64,000 nt of DNA, from positions 1 to 64,000 of the forward strand of contig NZ_MUBJ01000013.1 of the NCBI RefSeq assembly GCF_002127535.1, written 5' to 3'. Made by a program: the position numbers and the translations under genes. Below, one piece after another: positions 28,149 to 37,738 of this stretch. The stretch comes from Xenorhabdus vietnamensis. Its GTDB lineage: Bacteria; Pseudomonadota; Gammaproteobacteria; Enterobacterales; Enterobacteriaceae. The first letter of the stretch is position 1. Every line of letters begins with the position of its first letter. A model generated the notes under the pieces. That model saw nothing but the letters and a program-made list of their open reading frames with translations, had not been told where the DNA came from and made no database searches.

Positions 28149-29285
28149 TTGTCTAATTGTAATTACCAGTTGATTACTACTGATGCCCAATTGCAGTCAG
28201 TCTGTGATCAGGCAAAGAAACACGCAAGAGTTGCACTAGATACTGAATTTGTACGTACACGGACGTACTATCCTCAACTAGGTTTGATACAATTGTTTGA
28301 TGGTGAAAGCCTTTCTCTGATTGATCCCCTCGAAATTTCGCAATGGCAGCCCTTCAGGGAGTTATTGGCTGATCCAAACGTTTTGAAATTTATCCATGCA
28401 GGTAGTGAAGATCTGGAGGTTTTCGGTAATAGTTTCCAGTGCTTACCAGAACCCATGATTGATACTCAAGTACTGGCCGCATTTATTGGTCATCCCATAT
28501 CATGTGGATTTGCGACATTGGTTGCTGAACATTTGCACATTGAATTGGATAAGAGTGAATCCCGTACTGATTGGCTGGCTCGGCCATTGAGCGGAAAACA
28601 ATGTCAATACGCAGCAGCTGATGTTTATTATTTATTACCGCTTGCCGATATTTTAATGAAAAAAACAGAACAGGAGGGATATTTAGACGCGGCAAAAGAT
28701 GAAAGCAATCTGATTGCCCAGCGTCGCAAAGAAATATTAATGCCAGAATCTGCTTATAAAGATATTGGTAACGCATGGCAATTACGCCCAAGGCAATTGG
28801 CCTGTTTGAAAAAATTGGCCGCATGGCGATTAAATCAGGCTCGGGAGCGTGATCTGGCTGTCAATTTTGTGATCCGTGAAGAAAATTTATGGCAGGTTGC
28901 CCGTTATATGCCGACTTCTTTGGGGGAGTTGGATGCTTTGGGCTTGAGTGGGCAAGAAATTCGTTGTCATGGTCGTCGGTTGTTGGCGATGGTTGCGGAG
29001 AGCAGGGATATTCCAGAAGAAGAATGCCCGGCTCAAATTATAAATTTGATTGATTACCCTGATTATCGCAAGGCATTTAAGGAAATTAAGTCATTGGTCA
29101 CTCAGGTAGGAGAATCTCATCATTTCAGTGCCGAATTACTGGCTTCCCGCCGTCAAATCAATCAATTGCTTTGCTGGCATTGGAAATTGAAATCGCCGGA
29201 GCATCAACCTGAGTTAATAAGGAGCTGGCGTGGTAAGTTGCTGGCTGAGTCTGTCGCCGAAATATTGGCAAACTATTCGGAATAA
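28149..29285 (+). CDS. rnd: Ribonuclease D
   Basis: 378 residues from TTG at 28149, chosen because AAAGGA (28136-28141) is 7 nt upstream and E. coli rnd also uses UUG; an ATG 21 bp upstream lacks a ribosome-binding site. DEDD exonuclease motifs: DTEFVRTRTY (about 29-38) and YAAADVYYLL. The HRDC domain follows. It trims the 3' ends of tRNA precursors and other small RNAs. Confidence 0.95.
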   Translation: MSNCNYQLITTDAQLQSVCDQAKKHARVALDTEFVRTRTYYPQLGLIQLFDGESLSLIDPLEISQWQPFRELLADPNVLKFIHAGSEDLEVFGNSFQCLPEPMIDTQVLAAFIGHPISCGFATLVAEHLHIELDKSESRTDWLARPLSGKQCQYAAADVYYLLPLADILMKKTEQEGYLDAAKDESNLIAQRRKEILMPESAYKDIGNAWQLRPRQLACLKKLAAWRLNQARERDLAVNFVIREENLWQVARYMPTSLGELDALGLSGQEIRCHGRRLLAMVAESRDIPEEECPAQIINLIDYPDYRKAFKEIKSLVTQVGESHHFSAELLASRRQINQLLCWHWKLKSPEHQPELIRSWRGKLLAESVAEILANYSE

Positions 29286-29919
29286 TAATGTCAGCTCAAT
29301 AACGGTCATCGTTCCGTTTAAGAGATAAAATTCCGGTTCCCTGCCTGATACACAGGCAGGGGAATATAAGAAAATAAAATTATTTCTTATACTACTCTCC
29401 GTTGTTTGAGATTCGGGAATAAATTTATCATCAGGGCTATAGTTTATCAGCAATCTGATATCATTCAGAATAATGTCTTCTTCTGCTAATAATGATGCAA
29501 ATAAATGCCATAAAAACAATTGCTCCTGCTATGAATGTATTATTTAGTAATCCATACATGTCAACTATATGAACCAAACACATGTGCGATGATTTTCCAT
29601 TTTATTCTGTCGCAGACATCAAAGAACTAGCGAGGCTTTCTCTTTGATTTTACATACGCCCTCTATTCATCCATTTTACAGCAAATAATGACTTCAGTGC
29701 CCCGTGATAATTCGTCTCTGTTACCTGTCTTGGCTTGCATTTTTTAAGTGACGAAGTTCGGTGTTGAGTTTAATGTGATGGACAAACAACATTAATTGTT
29801 GCCATCTGAATATTCTCCAAATAAGAATATTATACGCCAATTAACAAATTGGATATCACGAACTAACATAGTTCATTATTAGTTAATCATATAATGAATA
29901 TAAAAAGGAAATGTAAGAA
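29286..29919. other. Gene-poor interval between rnd and minE
   Basis: Contains a strong GC-rich hairpin (CCCTGCCTG/CAGGCAGG at about 29338-29360) without a T run, possibly the end of the rnd transcript. No convincing gene before 29920. Confidence 0.45.
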
Positions 29920-29985
29920 ATGAAGAAACAGGCAAAAGATTGGATAAAAAAATGCTGGTTAGATGTATATCTGAAGATTAAATAG
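29920..29985 (+). CDS. Possible 21-residue small protein
   Basis: ATG at 29920 opens MKKQAKDWIKKCW and ends at TAG 29983-29985. AAAAAGGAAA lies 10 nt upstream and a strong terminator begins 12 nt after the stop, the layout of a one-gene short transcript. The peptide is basic and amphipathic (Trp, Lys, Leu). Not recognised; a small RNA is the alternative. Confidence 0.35.
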   Translation: MKKQAKDWIKKCWLDVYLKIK

Positions 29986-29996
29986 GGGGCTATTTA

Positions 29997-30036
29997 AAAC
30001 CGGGATACTATTGCATCCCGGTTTATTATTTTTTGA
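29997..30036. terminator. Bidirectional terminator between small ORF and minE
   Basis: AAACCGGGAT (29997-30006) and ATCCCGGTTT (30015-30024) form a 10-bp stem, followed by ATTATTTTTT on the plus side and TTTTAAAT on the minus side. Confidence 0.9.
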
Positions 30037-30076
30037 AAAATCACCGTGTTAAATTAAATAGCGTCATTTGAGGCTG

Positions 30077-30346
30077 TTATTTTGGCGATTCCTCAACCTC
30101 AGGTAATGTTACATTAAGTTCCAGTACAGAGATGTCATCATTTTTTTGCTCAAACTGTACAGAAAGCATATCTGGGTCGATTTGTACATATTTACAAATT
30201 ACAGCCAGAATATCCCGTTTCATTTCGGGCAAATAGGCAGGCTCAGAGTCACCACGGCGCCGTTCTGCCACGATGATTTGTAGCCGCTCCTTGGCGATAT
30301 TGGCTGTCGGTTTTTTTCTCGACAGGAAGAAATCTAACAAAGCCAT
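30077..30346 (-). CDS. minE: Cell division topological factor MinE
   Basis: 89 residues. The N-terminal MinD-activating segment ([11 protein letters not shown]) and C-terminal dimerisation domain are present. MinE stimulates MinD ATPase and drives the pole-to-pole oscillation that places the Z ring at midcell. It starts 3 nt after the minD stop, in the minCDE operon. Confidence 0.97.
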   Translation of the reverse strand: MALLDFFLSRKKPTANIAKERLQIIVAERRRGDSEPAYLPEMKRDILAVICKYVQIDPDMLSVQFEQKNDDISVLELNVTLPEVEESPK

Positions 30347-30349
30347 GCG

Positions 30350-31162
30350 TTACCCCCCAAACAGGCGTTTTAAAAAGCCCTTTTTTTCTTCTTCGATGAA
30401 ACGGAAAGGCCGTTCTTCACCGAGTAAACGTAAAACAGTATCTTCGTATGCTTTACCCGCGTCAGAATCTTTGTCCAAAATGACGGGTTCTCCTTGGTTG
30501 GATGAACGGAGAACAGATTGATCTTCTGGAATGACGCCAAGCAAAGGAATACATAAAATTTCCAGTACATCTTCCATGCTAAGCATATCACCGCGGCTCA
30601 CGCGTCCTGGATTATAACGTGTTAGCAGAAGATGCTCTTTGATTGGTTCATTACCTTGCTCTGCACGGCGTGATTTGGACGCCAAAATACCTAAAATGCG
30701 ATCAGAATCACGAACAGAAGAAACTTCCGGGTTTGTTGTAATAATTGCTTCATCGGCAAAGTAGAGTGCCATCAATGCGCCGCTTTCAATACCTGCGGGT
30801 GAGTCACAGATAATGAAATCAAATCCCTGTTGATCCAATTCATTCAGAATTTTCTCAACGCCATCTCGGGTGAGGGCTTCTTTATCACGGGTCTGGGAAG
30901 CGGGCAAAATGTATAAATTTTCAGTGCGCTTATCTTTGATAAGTGCTTGATTCAAACCGGCATCACCTTGAATAACGTTCACGAAGTCAAAAACCACTCG
31001 GCGCTCACAGCCCATAATTAGGTCGAGGTTTCGTAAGCCGATATCAAAATCGATAACGACGGTTTTTTTTCCTCTTTGGGCGAGACCGGTAGCAATGGCC
31101 GCGCTTGAAGTGGTTTTGCCAACGCCACCTTTACCAGATGTAACAACAATAATGCGTGCCAT
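30350..31162 (-). CDS. minD: Septum site-determining ATPase MinD
   Basis: 270 residues, with deviant Walker A KGGVGKTT (about 10-17), DFDIGLRNLD, and the C-terminal amphipathic membrane-targeting helix (EEEKKGFLKRLFGG). It dimerises on the inner membrane with ATP, recruits MinC and is released by MinE. Confidence 0.98.
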   Translation of the reverse strand: MARIIVVTSGKGGVGKTTSSAAIATGLAQRGKKTVVIDFDIGLRNLDLIMGCERRVVFDFVNVIQGDAGLNQALIKDKRTENLYILPASQTRDKEALTRDGVEKILNELDQQGFDFIICDSPAGIESGALMALYFADEAIITTNPEVSSVRDSDRILGILASKSRRAEQGNEPIKEHLLLTRYNPGRVSRGDMLSMEDVLEILCIPLLGVIPEDQSVLRSSNQGEPVILDKDSDAGKAYEDTVLRLLGEERPFRFIEEEKKGFLKRLFGG

Positions 31163-31185
31163 GAAGCGATTCCTTGTTATAAGGG

Positions 31186-31869
31186 CTAGACTAAGGTTTC
31201 AATAGTTAATTCATTGTTAACCAGACGTAATTTTGCTGCTTTACCAACAAAATTCTCCGGGATTTTTTCGCTGAGCCAATATTGACCTGCAATAGAGGTG
31301 AGTTCAGCGTTTAAATGGGTGCAGAAAATCTGGCTTTCTTGATCACCAGATGCGCCTGCCAATACTCGTCCACGCAGCACACCATATATATGAATATTTC
31401 CATCAGCGATTAATTCTGCACCAGCGCTCACATTATTTGTCACAATAAGATCACTGTTTGGTGCATAAATTCTTTGTCCTGAACGAACAGGCGTATTAAT
31501 TATACGAGTTTTTTTGAAAATAGGTTCAGCCGGTTTATTTTCTTGAGTAAGAACTTTCTGACTTTTACCTTCTTTCAATAAAGGAAGTTCTGATTTTAGA
31601 GCAATTTTTCGTTGTTCTTCATCTTGACAACCGCTGATTCCAACAATGCGCAATCCAGCAGACTCAATGGCACGGTGAAGTGCGGGAAGATCAGCACCAA
31701 CAGGGAGAGCAGATATATTGATAACAACGGGAGCATTTTTCAGGAATTCAGGAGCTTGCTCCATTTTTTCCTGCATAGCTTTATGAATAACTTCCGGCTG
31801 GTCATCATACAAATGAACGACCGAAAGCGTAAAATTACTGCCTTTTAGCTCAATTGGCGACTGGGACAT
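31186..31869 (-). CDS. minC: Septum site-determining inhibitor MinC
   Basis: 227 residues. The N-terminal FtsZ-inhibiting domain starts [15 protein letters not shown]; the C-terminal beta-helix domain that binds MinD and FtsZ runs from about 120 ([16 protein letters not shown]). First gene of the operon; the divergent ycgL lies 168 bp away. Confidence 0.96.
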   Translation of the reverse strand: MSQSPIELKGSNFTLSVVHLYDDQPEVIHKAMQEKMEQAPEFLKNAPVVINISALPVGADLPALHRAIESAGLRIVGISGCQDEEQRKIALKSELPLLKEGKSQKVLTQENKPAEPIFKKTRIINTPVRSGQRIYAPNSDLIVTNNVSAGAELIADGNIHIYGVLRGRVLAGASGDQESQIFCTHLNAELTSIAGQYWLSEKIPENFVGKAAKLRLVNNELTIETLV

Positions 31870-32037
31870 TGATATTCTGACTCAGCAAGGTTAAGTTTTC
31901 CAAAGTAGGTTTCCCAAAGTAGTTTACACAAACATTTTCCTAGAACAGCCTCTGGGAGACGATATTCTTAAATATAATAAACATGTTATAGTTAGTGAAT
32001 TATTCAAGCAAGTCGCAGAGTTAATTTAAAAGAGTTT

Positions 32038-32325
32038 ATGACAATGATTTGTGTAATCTACAGAAGTCCAAAACGTGACCAAACATATCTGTATATTGAA
32101 AGAAAAGGTGATTTTTCACGTGTTCCTGAAGATCTGTTAAAGACATTTGGTGAACCTCAATATTCAATGATGATTTCATTATCTGAAAGACAAAATTTGG
32201 CCAATGCTGATATTGAAAAAGTAAAAACTGCATTGAATGAACAAGGTTTTTATCTGCAAGTACCACCGCCTGTAGAAAGTTTGATCAATGAACATCTGGC
32301 ATCAAATAAACCATCCAAGCAATAA
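32038..32325 (+). CDS. ycgL: YcgL domain protein
   Basis: 95 residues. The conserved [17 protein letters not shown] and YLQVPPP motifs identify the UPF0745/YcgL family, a small alpha/beta fold of uncertain biochemical role. It sits divergent from minC, as in E. coli. Two possible ATG starts, 32038 and 32044, differ by two residues. Confidence 0.9.
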   Translation: MTMICVIYRSPKRDQTYLYIERKGDFSRVPEDLLKTFGEPQYSMMISLSERQNLANADIEKVKTALNEQGFYLQVPPPVESLINEHLASNKPSKQ

Positions 32326-32368
32326 AAATTGCTGGAGACTGCTTGATCCAGAATTGAGGAGCTGATTT

Positions 32369-33466
32369 ATGAAATTAATCACTGGGCTAACTTTATTGAC
32401 AGCAACTCTGCTGGTAGGGTGTGGTGCATCAAGTGGTAAATCAAGTAATAAACAATTGTATAATCCATCCATGCTGGCTTCTCTATCTCAAGCAGAAATC
32501 AGGGTACTGGATCACGATTTTCCATTGAATTCCCGTGAGCCATCACAGTTTCCTGCTTATGTGGCTTTACTGAAACAGCAAGCTAGGGAGCAGGGAATTA
32601 ATGAAAAAACATTGGAACGGGCATTTGCCAATATCCATTTTATTCCGCGCGTCATTAAATCTGATCGTAACCAGCCAGAAAAAAAAGTCACTCTGGATGA
32701 TTACCTGAAGCGCGCCTTGCCAGTCTGGAAGATCGAGCAGGGCGCCAAGCAATATGAAGATAATAAGCAGCAGTTAGAAGGGGTCAGCCGAGAATACGGT
32801 GTACCTAAAGCCTACATTGTTGCTTTGTGGGGATTAGAAAGTAGTTTTGGTAAAATTCAGGGAAAAGAAGATGTCATTTCGGCATTGTCCACATTGGCTT
32901 TTGAGGGACGCCGGGAAGCATTTTTTATAAAACAGCTATTGGCAGCGTTAACAATAATTGAAAACCAATATATCAGTGAAGATCAAACATTAAAAGGCTC
33001 TTGGGCGGGTGCCATGGGACAAAACCAATTCATACCAACCTCCTATTTAACATATGGAGCTGATGGTGATGGTGATGGCAAAATTGATATTTGGAACAAT
33101 AAAGAGGATGTTTTTGCTTCGACAGCTAATTATCTGCATAAAGAGGGCTGGCAACAGAATTTACCTTGGGGATATGCCATTTCGTTACCTGCAGGCTTTG
33201 ATACCACATTGGAAGGCATTAAGCCTGAACAGGGAAAAACTCTTGCACAATGGCAAGCATTGGGGATTTCATCTCCACAGTTTGCTAAACTGCCAGAAAA
33301 TACCAAAGGTTGGATAATCATCCCTGATAATCCAGCACAACGAGCATTTTGGGTAACACAAAATTTCCGGACTATCATGCACTGGAACCGTTCTTACTAT
33401 TTTGCTCTTAGTGTTGGTATGATGGCGGACGGCATTATGCAACGTACTCATTTCCTCACTCACTGA
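32369..33466 (+). CDS. Lytic murein transglycosylase, MltB/GH103 family lipoprotein
   Basis: 365 residues. A lipobox LLVGCGA (Cys at about 18) predicts an outer-membrane lipoprotein. The GH103 catalytic region has ALWGLESSFGKIQG (catalytic Glu at about 155) and GSWAGAMGQNQFIP (about 210-223), and a possible Ca-binding loop DGDGDGKID. It cleaves the MurNAc-GlcNAc bond to 1,6-anhydro ends. It lacks the C-terminal peptidoglycan-binding domain of some MltB-like enzymes. This gene is inserted between ycgL and ycgM relative to E. coli. Confidence 0.9.
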   Translation: MKLITGLTLLTATLLVGCGASSGKSSNKQLYNPSMLASLSQAEIRVLDHDFPLNSREPSQFPAYVALLKQQAREQGINEKTLERAFANIHFIPRVIKSDRNQPEKKVTLDDYLKRALPVWKIEQGAKQYEDNKQQLEGVSREYGVPKAYIVALWGLESSFGKIQGKEDVISALSTLAFEGRREAFFIKQLLAALTIIENQYISEDQTLKGSWAGAMGQNQFIPTSYLTYGADGDGDGKIDIWNNKEDVFASTANYLHKEGWQQNLPWGYAISLPAGFDTTLEGIKPEQGKTLAQWQALGISSPQFAKLPENTKGWIIIPDNPAQRAFWVTQNFRTIMHWNRSYYFALSVGMMADGIMQRTHFLTH

Positions 33467-33533
33467 AAATCAGGTCTTGAAAGCATAAAATTTGATGCTA
33501 GCGGGTTTGAAAATAAGATAAAGGAAAAATGTT

Positions 33534-34190
33534 ATGTACCAGCATCGGGATTGGCAGGGTGTATTGTTGGACTTACCTGCGAATAAAATCGTTTGTGTCG
33601 GCAGTAATTACGACAAACATATGCAAGAGATGGGTTCTCAATCCACTGAAGAGCCGGTGATATTCATTAAACCTGAAACAGCGCTGTGTGATCTGTGTCA
33701 GCCTATTTTCATCCCGCAGGAATTGGGTTCTGTGCACCATGAAATAGAGTTGGCAGTTTTAATTGGTTCGACACTCAAAAATGCCAATGAAGAACGCGTT
33801 AATCAGGCTATTGCAGGCTTTGCAGTTGCACTGGATTTGACATTGCGTGATTTGCAGCGTGAATTTAAACAATCGGGGCAACCCTGGGAAAAAAGTAAGG
33901 CATTTGATAGATCATGCCCGATATCGGGGTTTATTCCTGTCAATGCTTTTGGTGATCCACAAAATGCTCAGCTTTCTTTGGCTGTAAATGGCGAATTACG
34001 CCAAAATGGCAATACGAGTGACATGCGAACGCCTATCATTCCGTTGATTAGCTATATGTCGCGCTTTTTTACCTTACGCCCGGGCGATATTATTTTGACG
34101 GGAACACCCGAAGGTGTAGGGCCACTACAATCTGGTGATGTATTAAACGTTTCTTTCAACGAACACGTTTTGACAACCAGAGTGATTTAA
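33534..34190 (+). CDS. ycgM: Fumarylacetoacetate hydrolase-family protein YcgM
   Basis: 218 residues of the FAH superfamily. Metal-ligand Glu residues in VHHEIELAVLIG (about 67-78) and Asp in VALDLTLRDLQ (about 98-108); C-terminal GDIILTGTPEGVGPL. YcgM-type enzymes act on beta-diketo acids or decarboxylate oxaloacetate-like substrates; the physiological substrate here is uncertain. ycgN follows 9 nt later. Confidence 0.9.
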   Translation: MYQHRDWQGVLLDLPANKIVCVGSNYDKHMQEMGSQSTEEPVIFIKPETALCDLCQPIFIPQELGSVHHEIELAVLIGSTLKNANEERVNQAIAGFAVALDLTLRDLQREFKQSGQPWEKSKAFDRSCPISGFIPVNAFGDPQNAQLSLAVNGELRQNGNTSDMRTPIIPLISYMSRFFTLRPGDIILTGTPEGVGPLQSGDVLNVSFNEHVLTTRVI

Positions 34191-34199
34191 CCACGAGGA

Positions 34200-34646
34200 A
34201 TGACAGAAATTATGTCTCAACCTTTCTGGCAGGTGAAAACCTTAGAGAAAATGACAGACCCAGAGTGGGAAGCATTATGTGATGGCTGTGGCCAATGTTG
34301 CCTGCATAAGTTGATGGATGAGGATACAGATGAAATTTATTTCACCAATGTTGCCTGCAATCAACTGAATATTAAAACCTGCCAGTGCAAGAATTATGCA
34401 GATCGTTTCAGGTACGAACCTGACTGTATCAAGTTAACCCGTGAGAATATGGACACTTTTGAATGGTTACCAAAGACGTGTGCTTATCGCCTGATTGGTG
34501 AGGGGAAGAAACTTCTTCCGTGGCATCCATTGGTCACCGGTTCAAAGTCGGCAATGCATGCAGAGCGCATTTCTGTCAGGCATATAGCTGTGCGTGAAGC
34601 GGATGTGGTGGATTGGGAAAACCATATCTTGAACAGGCCAGAATAG
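34200..34646 (+). CDS. ycgN: UPF0260 protein YcgN
   Basis: 148 residues. Cys-rich N-terminal [14 protein letters not shown] and later KTCQCKNY suggest a metal site of the CxxCxxCC zinc/iron-cluster type. Function not established. Two ATGs are possible: 34200 (GAGG only 1 nt away) and 34212 (13 nt away); both spacings are poor, so the start is uncertain. Confidence 0.88.
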   Translation: MTEIMSQPFWQVKTLEKMTDPEWEALCDGCGQCCLHKLMDEDTDEIYFTNVACNQLNIKTCQCKNYADRFRYEPDCIKLTRENMDTFEWLPKTCAYRLIGEGKKLLPWHPLVTGSKSAMHAERISVRHIAVREADVVDWENHILNRPE

Positions 34647-35496
34647 TTATTTATTAAGAGTCTTTGCTACTCATAAACCGAAAAGTGCTATGAAGAAGAA
34701 CAAAAAGGTTACTCTTGATGGCACTTTAGCAAAGTTTGTCTATCATTTTATTCTATGTGTTTTCAGTCATATAAGATTTAATAAACCAGTTTTTTGAAAA
34801 AACATCATACATGGTTTTATTCGTAATATGGCAACTGAAGTATGTTTCATAACTTAAGTTGTAATAATTTTTCATTCATTTGGAAGTACATCAATAACAC
34901 CAAAAACGTTTTTAAAAACGTTAAAAAATGCAAAGGGGCTAATTGCCAATTTGATTGATAGGACAGAGAATATATAAATATATTTATAAGAATAAAAGAT
35001 ATGATCCTTTTAATAAACTAAAGAGCAGGTATTTAATTTTATAAACATTTATAAAATTACGGTTTTTATTCATGTGATTAATCATTTTTTTGTGGCAAAA
35101 GATTTTAATGGAATTCTTCTTTTGAATGCTAATAATAATCCAGATCTTACTAAAGTAATACCTACTATGGTTCTCATTAATGATCCTGGCAGTCCGACAA
35201 ATAACACACTTACCGATGTAATTAAACAGCATTAGGTAGTAGGTTACTATACTTAGTATAAAAAATAGATAATAACACAAGCCACTTTTTCGGGTGGATT
35301 TGTTTCTGTTCATAATTAATTACATTGGTGTAGTTGAGGGTAATAGACCGTATGGAATGGGTACTAAAATCACACAATTGTAATTCAAGTACCGGAATTG
35401 CCATTAATATCGGATTTTTCTCTCGTTTTTCCGACTTTAAATAATAAAGAAAAACTGATAACTTGCTTGTTCAATGGTCAAAACAAGGAAAGAGAA
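34647..35496. other. Gene-poor AT-rich interval after ycgN
   Basis: No convincing gene. A plus-strand frame without ATG (about 35005-35234) reads FNGILLLNANNNPDLTKVIP and ends IKQH before a stop; this looks more protein-like than random AT-rich DNA and may be a degraded coding fragment. Confidence 0.35.
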
Positions 35497-35808
35497 ATGG
35501 CAAGTTATTTGGTTCGTGTAGAGCTTTATGGCACAGGTTCTGATGGTTATGAAAAACTACATAAAAGGATGACGGCGAATCAATTCAGCCAATCTATCCG
35601 TTTTCCTAACGGGAAATGGCATCGCCTGCCTAGTGGGACTTATATTGGAAATTCGACGATGGAATCTATTCAGTTGGCGGAAAAAATCAGATCTATGGCT
35701 ACACCATTTTCAAACAAAGATCCTTCGATATTCGTCTGTACTTATAGTAACTGGAGTGCATCGCTGTATCCCGAAAAACAGCATACTGAATCCGGTTCAG
35801 GCGAGTGA
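35497..35808 (+). CDS. Small hypothetical protein (possibly DUF2622-like)
   Basis: 103 residues from ATG at 35497, chosen over an upstream ATG because AAGGAAAG directly precedes it. MASYLVRVELYGTGSDGYEKLH and FPNGKWHRLPSGTY recall small DUF2622-type proteins, from memory only. Alpha/beta in character with no membrane segment. It may be co-transcribed with the membrane microprotein 34 bp downstream. Confidence 0.6.
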   Translation: MASYLVRVELYGTGSDGYEKLHKRMTANQFSQSIRFPNGKWHRLPSGTYIGNSTMESIQLAEKIRSMATPFSNKDPSIFVCTYSNWSASLYPEKQHTESGSGE

Positions 35809-35842
35809 TTTATTGAGATATTGAGAATTTCGGAGTTAATCA

Positions 35843-35953
35843 ATGTATGATTTAACATTACAATCAACATTGTTCCATATCGTATTTTTCATTGTGGGAA
35901 TGAGTTTAATCATTTCTAGCTTGCGTTTTTTAAAGGCAATAAAAGGTAAATGA
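35843..35953 (+). CDS. Single-span membrane microprotein
   Basis: 36 codons (MYDLTLQSTLFHIVFFIVG at its start, ending KAIKGK) behind GGAG at 35832-35835. One transmembrane helix (about 9-27) with a basic C-terminal end. Not recognised. Confidence 0.5.
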   Translation: MYDLTLQSTLFHIVFFIVGMSLIISSLRFLKAIKGK

Positions 35954-36260
35954 TACATTGGAATCATAGGGATGGATCCCCACTTTTGACATTGTTTTCT
36001 TAGTTATCATGTTATTTTAGTTCGCATATTGCATCGAAGAAAAATCAGTACCTAAGTGAAGCTAAAATTTTATTACCTACGCATTGTCTTACTATTACAA
36101 CAAATTAGCTAATTTTATACCTGTTGTAATAAATATTAGAATGGCGCTTATGCTGCATACCAAATATATATGAAATACTGTTCGTCAGTTTTCTATGTCA
36201 GACAGTTAAGGCCACTACCGTGCAGCTATGGACGTTTGTTTGATAATGAGGGAAAGTAAA
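35954..36260. other. Interval between two membrane microprotein ORFs
   Basis: About 300 bp of AT-rich DNA with no gene seen; presumably holds a promoter for the next ORF. Confidence 0.4.
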
Positions 36261-36344
36261 ATGAATAACAGATGGATAAGCTATGTAACGTTTGTAGGGG
36301 TTTGGATTACTGTAACATTAACGATTGGCATTATGTTGTCATAA
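36261..36344 (+). CDS. Single-span membrane microprotein
   Basis: 27 codons (MNNRWISYVTFVGVW, ending GIMLS) with GAGGG at 36248-36252, 8 nt before the ATG. Almost the whole peptide is one transmembrane helix. A terminator begins 24 bp after the stop, which supports a dedicated short mRNA. Similar in style to enteric membrane microproteins, but I recognise no homologue. Confidence 0.5.
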   Translation: MNNRWISYVTFVGVWITVTLTIGIMLS

Positions 36345-36367
36345 GAATATAAGAGAAAATTAGTCCT

Positions 36368-36397
36368 AAACCTCGCTTTGGCGGGGTTTATTGTTTG
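36368..36397 (+). terminator. Terminator after membrane microprotein
   Basis: AAACCTCGC, TTTG loop, GCGGGGTTT, then a T-rich tail (ATTGTTTG). Confidence 0.8.
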
Positions 36398-36493
36398 AGA
36401 TCTTTGGTATTTTCGATTACCCAGCTGATACTGGGCAATCTGTCATGTATCGTTACCGAATTTATTAGTAAGGTTGTTGGTTGTGATTGAAAA

Positions 36494-37489
36494 TTATTCA
36501 ACGATATTCAGACAAGCTTGTCCAGAAATTAATTGCTGAATATTTTGCAAAGTCGTTTCACTGATGCTGGTTAATGCTTCTTCGGTTAAGAATGCCTGAT
36601 GACCGGTAAACAGGACATTATGACAAGAAGACAAACGCCGGAAGATATCATCTTGAATCACATCATTTGATTTATCTTCAAAGAATAAATCTCTCTCGTT
36701 TTCATAAACGTCCATGCCCAATGCACCAATCTTTTGTTGTTTCAGTGCATTAATAGCCGCAATGGAATCAATTAGAGCACCTCGGCTGGTATTGATGATC
36801 ATCACGCCATCTTTCATTTTATTGAATGCTGTTTCATTCAGTAAATGATGGTTTTCTGGTGTCATAGGGCAATGGAGGGAGATTACATCAGATTCAGCAT
36901 ATAAAGTATCTAAGTCCACATATTCCACACCCATATTCAAGGCTTCAGGGTTAGGGTAGGGATCATGCGCCAGTAAACGCATACCAAAACCTTTCAAAAT
37001 CCGCAAAGTCGCAATGCCGATTTTTCCCGTTCCGATAATGCCAGCAGTACGTTTATACATGTTGAAACCGGTTAATCCTTCAAGGGAAAAATTGGCATCT
37101 CGGGTGCGTTGATAGGCGCGGTGAATACGTCGGTTAAGACATAACATTAGTCCAACAGTGTGTTCGGCAACGGATTCAGGAGAATAAGCTGGTACTCTAA
37201 CAATTTGAATGCCTAATTCCTTCGCTGCATCCAGATCGACATTGTTAAATCCGGCACAACGTAGCGCCAAAATTTTGATGTCCATTTCTGCTAATTCTTG
37301 CAGCACTTCGCGTCCACCATCATCATTGACGAAAATACAAACAGCATCCGCACCTACAGCATTTTTGGCGGTTTGTGGACTTAAGGAGAAATCGAAAAAC
37401 TCGATATGATAGTTAAGACCAAGTTTTTGGTTGAGTACCTCAAAATGTTTACGGTCATACTGCTTTGTACTGTAAACAACTAATTTCAT
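36494..37489 (-). CDS. ldhA: Fermentative D-lactate dehydrogenase
   Basis: 331 residues of the D-2-hydroxyacid dehydrogenase family. Rossmann motif GTGKIGIATLRIL (about 152-164), catalytic Arg in NTSRGALID (about 233-241), Glu in YENERDLFFED and His in GHQAFLT (about 296). It reduces pyruvate to D-lactate with NADH in fermentation. It is divergent from ydbH, as in E. coli. Confidence 0.96.
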   Translation of the reverse strand: MKLVVYSTKQYDRKHFEVLNQKLGLNYHIEFFDFSLSPQTAKNAVGADAVCIFVNDDGGREVLQELAEMDIKILALRCAGFNNVDLDAAKELGIQIVRVPAYSPESVAEHTVGLMLCLNRRIHRAYQRTRDANFSLEGLTGFNMYKRTAGIIGTGKIGIATLRILKGFGMRLLAHDPYPNPEALNMGVEYVDLDTLYAESDVISLHCPMTPENHHLLNETAFNKMKDGVMIINTSRGALIDSIAAINALKQQKIGALGMDVYENERDLFFEDKSNDVIQDDIFRRLSSCHNVLFTGHQAFLTEEALTSISETTLQNIQQLISGQACLNIVE

Positions 37490-37738
37490 AACAACATCTC
37501 CACCTTACAGTAACTATAAAATCATTCGAGCCATTCATTGAATTCACTTTACTGCAAACGGCCTGCAATAATGACATCTCTTGAAGATTCTAAGTGGTAT
37601 CTTTCGCTATACTCGAATAAATCGCCTGAGTAAGCTATTCATAGTGATAGCTTGCATTATAAATCGGCTTAGAACCTGATATGAGATTATCATAACAGGA
37701 AGTTATTCTCAGGTTGATAAAGAAGAGATAAGGATTTA

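Noticed and set aside
29214..29519. Minus-strand open frame over the rnd 3' end
   Set aside because: Runs through the end of rnd and a GC-rich hairpin; no ribosome-binding site or family look.
34984..35313. Minus-strand open frame, apparently hydrophobic
   Set aside because: Composition reflects AT-rich DNA; the opposite strand reads as a more protein-like fragment.
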